From: Gammaproteobacteria bacterium
Lineage (GTDB): Bacteria > Pseudomonadota > Gammaproteobacteria > JABHGC01
Direction of reading: 5' to 3'
Assembly (NCBI GenBank): GCA_027077805.1
Contig: JALWTS010000015.1
Coordinates: 124,001 to 188,000 of the forward strand
Length of the DNA stretch: 64,000 bases
Below the pieces are notes generated by a model. That model was not told the origin of the DNA, did no database searches, and saw nothing but the letters and a program-made list of their open reading frames with translations. The stretch's first letter is position 1, and every line of letters begins with the position of its first letter. Below, piece by piece: positions 31,601 to 32,222 of this stretch. Made by a program: the position numbers and the translations under genes.

Positions 31601-32219
31601 ACTGAGAGGTTATCGGATTGAATTAGGTGAAATTGCCCGTGTGATTAAAGGTCATCCTGCGGTTGATGATGCCATTGTTTTAGTCAAAAATAATGAAATA
31701 TTAGTCGCTTATATTGTAAGCACCGCAACAGCAGTGGAATGGCAAAGTCATTTACAACATTATTTACCCCATTATATGATTCCACAAATGTTTATTACAT
31801 TAGATAAATTGCCAATCACACCCAATGGCAAACTGGATCAGACTGCTTTACCTGAGATTGACGCAATGGATGAGGTGCCATATCTTGCGCCTCAAAATCC
31901 ATTACAACAGCAATTGCTGACTTTATGGCAACAAGTATTACAACAAGAAAAAATCGGTGTGCAAACGAATTTCTTCCATTTAGGTGGCCATTCATTACAT
32001 GCGACGCAATTAATGATGGCGATTGAACAAGAATGGCAGGTGAATTTAGCCGTCAGTGCCTTATTTGAAAATCCTACTATTGCAAGTTTAGCGGATAAAA
32101 TTACTCAGGCACAACAGGCAAAGGATAGTATTGCGGTTGATTTAAATGAACAACAACTACAACAATTGTCAGGAGAAGATTTGGATAAATTATTACAACA
32201 GCTAGAGGATAAGGAATAA
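3..32219 (+). CDS. Giant NRPS: FAAL-ACP, six Cy-A(Cys)-T modules, three C-A-T modules (5'-partial)
   Basis: A single reading frame runs from the left edge; it is open upstream of the first ATG at 72, so the true start lies outside the window. Domain order: fatty-acyl-AMP ligase, acyl carrier protein, six heterocyclization (Cy)-adenylation-carrier modules, then three condensation-adenylation-carrier modules, more than 10,700 residues in all. The Cy domains carry DxxxxDxxS instead of HHxxxDG and the late SQTPQVWLD motif. Their A-domain pocket residues read DLYNLSLIW, the known cysteine code. The protein should activate a fatty acid, extend it with six cysteines that cyclise to thiazolines, then add Gly and two further residues. 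No epimerization, methylation, oxidase, thioesterase or reductase domain is visible. The C-terminus is a carrier domain plus a short acidic, Leu-rich tail, so release needs another protein. The next gene starts 3 nt after the stop. Each A domain closely repeats its neighbours, suggesting module duplication. Confidence 0.95.
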   Translation, partial: ADIVFLTIDDILNDAANHHINWTMPNIDTDSIAFLQYTSGSTGIPKGVMVSHGNLIANQYWIQRKANTTADSTIVSWLPLFHDLGLIGMMMHALFLGARCVLMSPAAFIQKPARWLQAISDYQADFSAAPNFAYDLCSQKITQTQKQTLDLSCWNVAMNAAEPVHADTVQQFFVAFESVGLKASTMSPWYGLAEATLIVSANPFDHPAKTLNVDSTALEQREVVIVSADYPALKTLVSCGELNPKDTVIIVDPETCYPCAEGHIGEIWVAGDSVALGYWQRPELSQMTMRARLAKMNDNETYYEFGSFSYLRTGDLGFIVDGQLYVSGRLKDVIIIRGQNYYPQDIERCVELAHPSLRAAATAVFTVDDEELVVVQEIERRASPLEDALTAIRHRIVEEFGIAVKAVVLIKTLSIPKTSSGKIQRSACCQAFLKNSLEVVAIWQAQAQTDADYLPPSAKQQSIQQWLIEKFAYYLQMDSNEIAIDTPLMKQGLDSLALMSLMGELEQWLQQRLSLQLLWDYPSIAELAHYLAKQKAKQPHDLPKFYAHPEQRYQAFALNPIQQAYWLGRQGLYPLGDVACHLYFEMELKQSALDLPQWQTALQQVIQRHDMLRAVIKEGQQQILADVPDYQIKITDVSQQTATEIQTYLQQQRQQLSQQVFLTEQWPLFDIQVSKFDDNYRLHFSFDLLIADLWSIVVCLQDWQDYYQGKTLAPLSLCFRDYVIYEQRLQQSDYLSTAREYWQQRLRNLFPPPQLSLAKNPDDLKQTQFTRYEFQLSATQWQSLKQQAQHVNITPSMLICAAFVEVLAYWSKSPQFTLNLTLFQRFPIDAEVKRIIGDFTSLELLSVDYQVKQSFWARANALQQQLLQDLAYREVNGLELLRERSRGQTQPMGMPVVFTSALPIEQALKASVFPSWLGKRVYSISQTPQVWLDHQVYQQQGQLLLSWDVVEELFPHAMIADMFRSYQQLLQRFAASSEFAWQADVDLLPQTQRQFLRAINQTQHAFTPQLLHHAFFQQAQQQPQQLAIISPSSVFTYQEVASYSLSVAAQLQQQGLVAGEIVAIIMDKGWEQTVACLAILVAGGVYLPLDPNLPKARTAYILQSCGVKQILSQSHLVNTLETDCQLLAIDQWDYQGHLSLPQPVKRQADQLAYIIFTSGSTGVPKGVMINHQGAWNTVLTINQRFNITPKDRLFALSNLNFDLSVYDIFGALSAGATLVVPQAELERQPEHWVPCLQDYKVSVWNSVPALMTMLVDSQLWQTNTYLRLVLLSGDWIPLDLPDKIWQLDSNIQVISLGGATEASIWSISFPITEVSADWHSIPYGKPLANQQFYVFNPNLDYCPIWVVGDLYIGGIGLALGYWQEADKTQAQFIQHPKTGERLYKTGDLGRYLADGNIEFLGRADNQVKIQGYRIELGEIEAQLARCTGVKTCLVHVWQQQLVAYLIGDIDLDVIQAQLARQLPHYMLPKFWMILEQLPLTANGKIDKQALPVPKVEQKSIVPPQGEIETWLTELWLQLLPVEQLSTDENFFGLGGDSLLATQAVAKINQRFQIQLPFVRFFEASANIQTLASFIQQQQANSATSTLTSTTDIDLATWQSHPQHRYQPFALNAIQQAYCLGRQGGFELGNTACHFYLEMQANDLDLLRLEQTWNQLIQRHEMLRAVILADGLEQQILETVPYYQIACVDLKHFATQEQQALLQQSRQQMSAQILATDQWPLFEIKAFQLAENITQLHFSFDLLVADVWSFLVFSKEWQQLYQQSQLSLPALALSFREVILAEQQWQQSEAWQQHWHYWQSRLDTLPPAPDLPFACAPATITRPQFQRYHARLNQALWQQLQQLAKQYHLTVSMVLCTAFVEVLAYWSQSPDFTLNLTLFNRPPWHPQINQLVGDFTSLELLEIHYQSDLSFIAQAEQIQQQLFQDLEHRGVNGIDLMRELNRRQQRANTAVMPVVFTSALPIQDSDGNETFPLSWLGKRLYSITQTPQVWLDHQLFEEHGELVFSWDVVEQLFPKHMIAMMFATYQQRLEALATQATLWQQPAHLLEQDWLDLLQQFERPSLVATPRLLHQALFEHKPDATAIISPKRRLSYGELQQAVLIVAQQLQHHQIKPDQLVAIVMEKGWEQVVACCAILTIGAVYVPIDPNLPLARQQYLIAHCEISLILTQSWLVATSNLLASDVISIDTIDFHQTPSLSGYVARDAQALAYIIFTSGSTGVPKGVMMSHHAVVNTIVDINQRFQVSEKDSLLLLSHLNFDLSVYDIFGALFAGAALVIPEASLEREPSYWWQLLAEQQVSIWNSVPALMTMLLAQTEAKTHLPKLRLVLLSGDWIPLDLPPQIQTINPDVKVMSLGGATEAAIWSVYYPISTIKPEWRSIPYGQALTGQSIVVLKPDFTIAPVWAVAEIYIGGFGLAQGYFRDEDKTNAQFVIHPKTKQRLYRTGDLGRYWPNGQIEFLGRQDFQVKIQGYRIELGEIEAIILQQKRVVACTVAVHQGQLVAYIVANNLDTEQLRQLLAQHLPSYMVPKHYLFIESIPLTANGKVNKSALPLPKLNYQSNHVVPASNATEQCLLECWQQILNQSQFGIEDDFFALGGDSITATRVVSQIRQQLQQSLSLAEFFAHPNIKQLALLITTKAQDSTRHQIAVADYPVIEPDPDLLYLPFGLNPIQRAYWMGRQGHFELGNVACHFYMELDAIALDIQGLEIAWNRLIQRHPMLRAVILAEGQQQILRDVPWYQIVYRDLTDLSQQEQQQQLAATRQHLEAQVFQAEHWPLFEIHAYDFATEQQRQRIYLSFDLLIADVWSFLILFREWQHYYHHPQQDLPALDLSFADYIRAEQQLEQLGFFANDWAYWQQRWPELPPAPELPLAVNPSQVLQPHFVRYQHQLDANVWQGLKQQAQSWGITPSMLLCSAYAHVLARWSHNKQFTLNLTLFHRLPLHTQVEQLVGDFTALVLLAMDFSEPQDFVRQTLAIQQQLLQDLEHRNVSGIQVLREMSRERGHSVFMPVVFTSALPVQEGEVLASPTDWLGEKVYHITQTPQVWIDHQVFEENQALVFNWDVVEQLFPASIMSKIFYCYCEFLQQLAASPSQWQQSFDLLPKIDQTAWQHYNATDKVLSPSPALLHQAVWQYAQTQAEAIAIISSERSLSYQQLADYASRLASALPEFKHAQQGIAVMMAKSWQQSVACLAILAAGHYYIPIDPSLPLQRKQYLFKHCNITQVLSQSQYLDDPVLTATAVSVIAVDQWDWSKLPPLLPRAITPKSLAYIIFTSGSTGVPKGVMVSHQAVMNTIIDINQRYHLNDQDCLFALSNLNFDLSVYDLFGAFYAGAKVFIPEATLEREPHYWLQCLQQQAITIWNSVPALMKMLVDYQAEIQAPDLRLVMMSGDWIALDLPPKIQAINPDIEVISLGGATEAAIWSIAYPITRIESDWRSIPYGYPLSNQRFYILDSNQQLCPVGVVGELYIAGLSLAKGYYKDTVKTEEHFSHHIGLNQRLYRTGDLGRFDPAGWIEFLGRKDFQVKVQGYRIELGEIETVLAQRLGLSPAVVNVWKDANNQPHLVAYCLESNEVDMTTIPQQLADYLPSYMIPQWWVAMKALPLTANGKVDRNALPDPVIQESIQPLPQNPMQQWLAELWQQLLNIEVLGINQGFFEVGGDSLSATSVVAAIRQHYGVNLSLADFLGQYMTIQALAEYIAQVPQTEQTDLMSDSQTFVITELSHDAQNRYQPFALNPIQQAYYLGRQGGVELGNIACHFYLEVDTPLNLTALNQAWNQLIQRHDMLRMVIINGQQQILATVPDYDIQCLDLRMATPEQQSLQLAQVKQGLEAQILPVEQWPLFEIQACRLSDDCHRLHFSFDLLLGDVWSFMLLFDEWRQYYQQPDIQLEALKIQFRDYVIAEQYYQANLQAHKNYWYARVADLPLAPELPLAKRPESIVQPQFKRYYHCFAKNLWQKLKAKAKQHQLTPSVVLCSAYNDVLAYWSKSNDFTLNLTLFNRLPLHPQIEQIVGDFTSTLLLEVHYQLAQNFIQRCQTLQQQLFADLEYRDLNGVQVLRELRRQRGQQLIFPVIFTSALPIQDETVVEASSLDWLGERVYNISQTPQVWLDHQVFEEAGQLIISWDVVEALFPQGLIADMFAAFIRILELLVYYDWAWQANDFELLPMTQQQQRLLLTQTDSVIAPQLLSQRFWQQVATNPDQTAIIAPNQTLSYQQLADYVLTLAYDLKQQGVVSNQLVAIMMEKGWEQVVACLAILTVGGAYLPIDPNLPESRWQYLLAHAKVKVICSQSWLMERWQAVDLTKIAVDQLQAQRLPLFATPSKPDDLAYVIFTSGSTGIPKGVMIQHQAVVNTIIDINQRFNITSKDKLLLLSNLNFDLSVYDIFGALSAGASLVIPDASQEREPQYWQPLLTETKVTVWNSVPALMTMLLDSQPAVETLASLRLVLLSGDWIPLELPEKLWQINAKTQLISLGGATEASIWSIYYPVESIDENWHSIPYGRALSNQQCYVLNTELQACPDWVVGDLYIAGVGLALGYYQDDEKTQAQFITHPKTRERLYKTGDLGRYLGNGDIEFLGRDDFQVKIQGYRIELGEIETTLLKHPKIEQAVVVVWQQRLLAYIVSQQPDLDYQGYLSQYLPDYMVPKLWMPLEGLPLTANGKLDRHALPSPENLVATKVHASTDTQQWLLELWQQILQQTLGITDHFVELGGHSLQATQVVTAIRQHYAIDLSLRDFFAHPTVEALAVFVEQQATTTDSRHQTQQAMPMAVIRPEQRYQPFALNPIQQAYWLGRQGGFDLSHIACHFYLEVETTGIDLSRLQETWNQLIQRHDMLRAVIHADGQQQVFAEVEPYDIQWFDWQHLTAIQQQQQLEMIRQRMSQQLFNTEVWPLFEITASQLDADNMRLHFSFDLLIADVWSFIILFYEWSILYQHPEQTLATLTLNFRDYLQAEQAYQQTPSYQQAWQYWLKRLDDLALAPALPLAKNPEQIQKPKFVRYQQRIESENWQLLKQQGQAINVTPSMLLATAFAQIIQFYSGSKRFSLNFTLFNRLPVHDQVNQIIGDFTSLLLLSCDLSQPQCFATQAQQMQQQLWQDLEYREVNGIELLRELSRMKGHRVTLPIIFTSALPMQEQRTDDFASIEWLGKRGYSISQTPQVWIDYQVFEEKNGLMISWDVVDELFPQGFVNKMFTSHIQWLHQLAQSPQQWQQLKREFLDPAIRQQRVAINTTNRVLNSGLLHQPFFQQVQQQPQHPAIIAPQLSLSYQQLADRVLGFAGWLQQQGLKIGQAVAVIMDKGWEQTVACFAILSAGGHYVPIDPQLPKQRQHYLLQQCQITLVLSQSWLVLKLGLSDSDYQIASLDTVVWQQLPALSQAVEMRADELAYIIFTSGSTGVPKGVMMQHYASSNTILDINQRYHVSPNDKIIALSNLNFDLSVYDIFGALSAGASLVIPDANLEREPAYWGELLALQQVTIWNSVPALMKILLDYGQLPECQLRLVLLSGDWIPLELPSKLWQCLPDVELISLGGATEAAIWSIYYPINHIDPSWHSIPYGKPLSNQQVYVLNSHLDFCPDWVIGEIYIAGMGLAKAYYHDSEKTQAQFIYHPETGQRLYKTGDLGRYLPSGDIEFLGRQDFQVKIQGYRIELGEIEAVIAQSDNVEQVVVVVFEQQLVAYYVGHADPHELQSLVEQQLPHYMHPRFWLNLKQFPLTANGKLDRKALPPPAIDKTVATEALDNRLPQSDIEVWLAQCWQQILGVDTIKIYDSFFELGGDSLKATQVVADIRGHWHCVLPLRRLFDYPSIAKLSSYLQSQLQVTTATGTDTDTRPTVAELTPISIDREQWYQPFALNPVQQVYWLGRHGSFELGNIACHFYLELHSQNLEIARLELAWNQLIQRHPMLRMVIASDGQTQQILERVAKYPIKLTDIRHQNAQQQQQTLARTRQRLEAQIFATDQWPLFEIQAHQLTEQDYQLHFSFDLLMADVWSFLILSKEWWVLYQQPDAVLPALELSFRDYVIAEQQWQETEIYQRAWQYWQQRLPELPNPPELPLLVEPETVNQPKFQRLSAQLNQSDWQSLQQQARSQSLTPSVVFATAYAMVLAYWNRQQRFLLNVTLFNRQDLHPQVNQIVGDFTTLELLSIELDANLTFTQQAQKIQQQLLNDLEHRLVNGVKVLRTLQQQRGRFSAPVVFTSALPAQSQQLDDGFDTNWLGQRVYSITQTPQVWLDHQLFEEAGQLLLSWDFVEQLFDAEMINTMFQSYVELLQSLATRPKLWQQTEFNLLPLKQQQLYQAVNATEQAFHIGLLHQDFFIQAQQAPQHMALITADRNFSYQQVAEHALQVAYVLVQHGVTANTLVAVVMEKGWQQVVACLAILRAGGAYVPIDPNLPSQRRHYLLDHCQIKLVLTQSWLDARLTWPEASQRIRVDDDWQGQALLNQPEQASPSDLAYIIFTSGSTGVPKGVMIQHQAVVNTIADMNQRLDIQSNDRFFALSNLNFDLSVYDIFGALSAGAILVIPDANYEREPAYWADLFVKQQITIWNSVPALITMLLEHEGCLDLPKLKAILLSGDWIRLDLAQTLRHSYPKTLLWSLGGATEASIWSIYYPIEQVDASWQSIPYGKPLANQQCYVLNQNYQACPIGVVGDLYIGGAGLAQAYYQDPDKTNAQFIYHPNTGQRLYKTGDLGRYFADGNIQFLGREDFQVKIQGYRIELGEIEAQLLQQAEVEQAVVNLWHDEKSQQQLVAYIVGNIRSEELQQRLAQVLPSYMLPRFWVFLAELPLTANAKVDRQALPAPELLEQDYVAPSTETEEWLLGVWQDILSLDVAFGIEQEFLSLGGNSLQATQVVARVRNYFDISFSLVDFFRHATIFKLGEFIDQCLLQQHAQIPTAILPVKPSQSQASVLSYAQERLWFQEQWQPANPAYHLPMAAQINGELNVEALQQALITVVARHSVLHTRFVSFDGKATQSLDYQFQPELKWMDFQDLTGDSQAQAVQDYCLQEARQGFQLSQGGLIRAKLLQLAPKQAIVLIVLHHIVADGWSLGLLIEELAEVYNAVVEHRSPDLAILPIQYSDYAIWQRQWLQHDAIQSQFAYWQRQLQAVEVLELSTDFSRPHEQSFNGLRHAIAFEADLVWELEQLAQQSHITLFMLLLSAYFILLWRYSNQTDITVGTPTAGRSHPELESLIGLFVNTLVMRADLSQDLSLSEFFAQIKAMTLAAQQHSDIPFEQLVAFLQPQRDLAHSPLFQVMFALQNVPERQINLRDLEYQALNIDPHTAKFELSLELWQASVHQLTGWLEYNTDLFSETTIAQILKHYQVLLRNMVDNPQQSIYQLPILTAAEQQLLLMDWNQTQQDYPQQASIDLFEQQVEQTPTAIALIFDQQSYSYQQLNKRANQFASYLRQQGVEANQLIALFLHRHLDLVVAMLAIWKLACAYLPLDPFYPEQRLNYMLQDAEIRFMVTEQSLLTKLADMVIQVICLENIVSSLAKLPADNVAQPIQLSQLAYVIYTSGSTGRPKGVAISHGNLINFLWAMKALIQPQAEHKLLAVTSLSFDIATLELYLPLLVGATIVLASRSQRSDPAQLNQLLTQYQVDIMQATPTTWQMLLTLSSPQLPKTILCGGEAMPTELAKALLHYPLNLWNMYGPTETTVWSTAQLLQPEQAITIGRPIANTQCYILNSQLQLVPIGVMGELYIGGDGVAQGYYQQAQLTKQRFIQNPYTGQRIYKTGDLARYDYQGNIHYLGRADSQIKLRGYRIETSEIANLLSEHPSVQQAIVHCVDQKLIAYYIPAKTSIVDELEYWRFCLQAPPLLLPLKRLNLNRSSQQTSASYRLVLPNYLLKAFNQAFPLAQVGLFERLLTAFSVLLCRYSQQYDFSLFVAQAMTEIFIRVQWGAAYSFTQSLAQIDQALQHAMAQEQSKPTLEGITQLPSIGFSLTDATLTSHPNLDLHCHIVMNPEQIVAIFDYQTAWFQEQDMVRLGLHYRHLLEQIIEKSDAVISDYPLLTEWEYYQQQTWTKSHQTLGLADSVHRVFEQQVKANSEAVAVIWGERQWRYQQLNQHSNQLAHYLRRLSVSQEVVVGVCLPLSFDLVATVLAVFKAGGGVLMIDPKQAIPEALNHLNQARSPLLVTYSDYQGDFAELALETVCLDQDYEWIQQESQNNLVATQSLDNLACVFYQQQQKITLEQQQLFYSLEQLQQSLAFDNRCLLLIASPLSSERLIIDMLLPLFSGGQLLLASTDYLSAWIDHYNTYQPDFVFMTPTQAERLLLANWQPQSNIVMTAERLPLYLWQRLQANCQLWLAFNHASVGIYAGVSLMTTAIDTPCLLFNPAYCGAYVLDQCQHLIPIGVKGQLYLSGVLLGRRGKDYHDATELLPMRIQTQQSAQYSDNGRIELLDATEVQQALESWVAASDGVNAVRAIVHESEQQYLYVIADKADVSALPSELETQFGDMAKQWHLVVLEQWPITAEGLFDQAQLPTVTVKVTETEQHREFLKQYLPDYMLPSAFIALTEFPLTPSGKVDYKALPQPLTENFNQIYVAPTNVTEQSLVELWQELLEHQRIGIYDDFFALGGHSLLAVQLAVKIQQRFGINLPLSVLFRHTSIVELATWIDQQASEVMVDIPLISKQQPVLLSFAQERLWFFEMFYPDSAVYHLPGAMQIQGNLDLDALRQSLIELMRRQQSLRTAFVSVNGKAMQKILPVRECYLPILDFQEFEPPQQQQRITEFLNQQSKQPFNLEQGYLFRVHLLQLESDRFILFWNMHHIIADGTSFAVLLKQMMLLYHYYHQGLLPDLPELKRQYTDYAVWQRQQLQGELLEQALSYWQQKLGDQPPVVELPMDKPRPLVQSYHGANYQQCYPKHFATALQQLAKQEQASFFMVLLAAFKILLYRNTGQEDLCLGTPIANRHRAEFDDIIGFFANTLVLRTDLSGNPTVNDVIARVKQTTLDAYAHQSLPFEKLVEALSSVRDLSHSPFFQIMFVLQQAMPSIDYPELTIVPMAVSTDVSKFDLTVYMEETEQGLISTWEYNTDLFELDAIKRMAGHYETLLEVIPSISEIRLNDLLILGDEERYQLLVDWNDTYQDFATFDLVAKFEQQVLASPDAIALSDGKTSLRYQQLNQQVNQLAHYLVNTVVVNNRMIGLCFSPSLSSIIAILAVIKAGGVYLPLDPSLPVERLQLMLDLAKVNCVISDTELDLSVNHWFKLSSIQDKLVQQSVDNLALINQAKDLLYIIFTSGSTGQPKPVAVYHQGFNNLLQWYLQHFEFNAKDRILLLSSLSFDLTQKNIFAPLLTGGQLHLSHQFYEPKLISRRIQQCGITRLNCTPSTLYPIVESAANHTFGSLLTVILGGEAIKVNRLIQRLPASVELVNTYGPTECTDVCAWFKIEDLQRYQELPVPIGRPIANVQLYVMNQDLDPVPIGAPGELCIAGIGVGAGYFGDQELTEQSFVPNYLSNDPNERMYRSGDMVRYRSDGQLQFLGRVDHLVKLRGYRIDLGEIEAVLNQHSAIREAVVLLREDQPNQSYLVAYVSLQPKRKLTLQAIKSLLKRKLPAYMVPSACLIIESMPLNRHGKIDRKALPKPDKSDNLYQPSDFVALETPLQQQVAEIWQQLLLLDRIGLADNFFELGGHSLLATQVINQLKDKLDVELSLRLLFEYPSVEQFATQVETAVLKKQGLQAPKLQAQPLQALYPLSYSQYRIWFFEQFKLNTASYHIPLLLNVTGSLNQDYLQQALQRLLQRHHILRTQLVWQQQQIWQQVVTELELPFTAIASTAQDCQMAINQAIVQAFDLSQAGLWRVVYYHWQDEQQQRQQRLLFVWHHLIMDGWSVNLFLNELGQSYQAICQQQPDPLPAVELQYGDYVLWQRQWMQGQVLQSQLDYWQQTLAQSSVLALPTDKLRPASPSYQGKRQHFDLSTLTLPLKQLAQQQGVTLFMVLLASLQLLLYRYSRQTDIAVGTPVLGRPQLELESMLGVFVNTLVMRTDLAGNPSFIDLLQRVKVVCAGAYAHQDIPFEQLVEALEPNRDPSHSPLFQVMLVLQTVQTQGFATEQFSLNPITDISTQTAKFDLSFELWEEEQGLVGELEYNTDIFVSNRMQHLLQHWQQLLQAILEQPQQLIDKIEFINSQERHQVVWQWNEQWRDFDPIRLEVQFSNWAQQLPFALAVKDQQHQYTYYELAQKSGQLATILQQQGLQAQQTVAVCLPRHIDWIVAILAILKANAVYLPLDPVYPKPRLDFMLSEANAQFLLTQSSLSALWQDFKGDCLNLDDLDYQHYQAMPAVSEDIQQLAYILFTSGSTGQPKGVMVKQVGVVNLLDDLQQKHALYPKQNSSLWTSFNFDVSIYEIFSALTTGGCLHIIPEAIKTQPVALFNYFQQYDIHHAYLPPFVLVEFEQWLQQHDCDLQRLLVGVEPIAESLLIKIQQRLSKLQIINGYGPTETTICASLYCVPMSASPSMNRHAPIGRPVQNSQIYLLDSQQQAVPVGVIGEIYIGGLGLAQGYINQAELTAEKFVNNPLTPELSPLLYRSGDFAYWREDGELQFVGRADQQVKLRGYRIELGEIARVIKGHPAVDDAIVLVKNNEILVAYIVSTATAVEWQSHLQHYLPHYMIPQMFITLDKLPITPNGKLDQTALPEIDAMDEVPYLAPQNPLQQQLLTLWQQVLQQEKIGVQTNFFHLGGHSLHATQLMMAIEQEWQVNLAVSALFENPTIASLADKITQAQQAKDSIAVDLNEQQLQQLSGEDLDKLLQQLEDKE
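1640..4740 (+). other. NRPS module 1: Cy-A(Cys)-T
   Basis: The Cy start motif has the QQAYWLGRQG form typical of heterocyclization domains. The catalytic DxxxxDxxS sits at 2061-2087 (DLLIADLWS), and later Cy motifs (GDFTS, PVVFTSALP, SQTPQVWLDHQ) are all present. The A domain (about 3030-4480) has an intact A3 (TSGSTGVPKG) and A10 (TANGKID). The pocket residues, aligned by eye to GrsA-Phe, read D-L-Y-N-L-S-L-I-W (cysteine). The carrier motif is GGDS with Ser at 4611. This module should condense the fatty acyl group with Cys and cyclise it to a thiazoline. Confidence 0.88.
4790..7900 (+). other. NRPS module 2: Cy-A(Cys)-T
   Basis: The Cy catalytic motif DLLVADVWS is at 5220-5246, with SQTPQVWLDHQ replaced by TQTPQVWLDHQ. 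The A domain (about 6200-7650) has the FDLSVYD, WNSVPALM, LLSGDWI and LGGATEAAIW pocket segments, giving the cysteine code again. The carrier is GGDS with Ser at 7788. It lies about 3165 bp after module 1 and is collinear with it. Confidence 0.87.
7960..11100 (+). other. NRPS module 3: Cy-A(Cys)-T
   Basis: The Cy catalytic motif DLLIADVWS is at 8388-8414. The A domain (about 9360-10840) has pocket residues D-L-Y-N-M-S-L-I-W: one Leu to Met change (VMMSGDWI) against the other five cysteine modules, so cysteine remains the best prediction. The carrier is GGDS with Ser at 10971. The Cy start motif reads QRAYWMGRQG, slightly diverged from its neighbours. Confidence 0.85.
11150..14250 (+). other. 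NRPS module 4: Cy-A(Cys)-T
   Basis: The Cy catalytic motif DLLLGDVWS is at 11571-11597; both Asp and the Ser are kept while the residue before the second Asp is Gly. The A domain (about 12540-13990) reads DLYNLSLIW, the cysteine code. The carrier motif is GGHS (Ser at 14121), unlike the GGDS of modules 1, 2, 3 and 5. Confidence 0.86.
14300..17420 (+). other. NRPS module 5: Cy-A(Cys)-T
   Basis: The Cy catalytic motif DLLIADVWS is at 14715-14741. The A domain (about 15690-17150) has FDLSVYD, WNSVPALM, LLSGDWI and LGGATEAAIW, the cysteine code. The carrier is GGDS with Ser at 17298. A Thr/Gly/Asp linker of about 20 residues follows before module 6. Confidence 0.87.
17490..20610 (+). other. NRPS module 6: Cy-A(Cys)-T
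   Basis: The Cy catalytic motif DLLMADVWS is at 17913-17939. The A domain (about 18880-20360) has the cysteine pocket DLYNLSLIW. Its A10 loop reads TANAKVD rather than TANGKVD, so the Gly next to the catalytic Lys is Ala. The carrier motif is GGNS (Ser at 20490). This is the last cyclising module; the next domain is an ordinary condensation domain. Confidence 0.85.
20670..25800 (+). other. NRPS module 7: C-A(Gly) split by a decayed C/A remnant, then T
   Basis: The C domain has an intact HHIVADG (His codons at 21072-21077). The A domain core (about 22050-23350) is intact from A1 to A8 (RGYRIE at 23232-23249) and its pocket reads D-I-L-Q-L-G-M-V-W, close to known glycine codes. It then stops before the A10 Lys. 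From about 23360 to 23990 follows the C-terminal half of a condensation domain without its HHxxxDG half, and from about 24030 to 25430 an A-like region that keeps A1/A2 similarity. That region lacks the SGSTG loop (LACVFYQQQQ at 24481-24510 is in its place), the GPTE motif and the TGD motif. A good A10 (TPSGKVD, Lys at 25527) and a carrier (GGHS, Ser at 25692) close the module. The glycine core may borrow the downstream A10 subdomain. Confidence 0.8.
25850..28970 (+). other. NRPS module 8: C-A-T, substrate unassigned
   Basis: The C domain has HHIIADG (His codons at 26256-26261). The A domain (about 27230-28700) has A3 as SGSTGQPKPV and pocket residues that I read as D-L-K-N-I-G-T-D-V. I cannot match that code to an amino acid with confidence. 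A10 (NRHGKID) and the carrier (GGHS, Ser at 28851) are intact, so the module looks functional. Confidence 0.85.
29020..32219 (+). other. NRPS module 9: C-A-T with C-terminal tail, no thioesterase
   Basis: The C domain has HHLIMDG (His codons at 29418-29423). The A domain (about 30400-31870) has intact A3, GPTE and A10 motifs and a pocket that reads D-V-Y-Y-L-G-G-I-C, which I cannot assign. The carrier is GGHS with Ser at 31992. After it come about 35 residues ending in a Leu- and acid-rich stretch (LSGEDLDKLLQQLEDKE), which might be a docking tail. There is no thioesterase, terminal C or reductase. Confidence 0.85.
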
Positions 32220-32222
32220 TTA

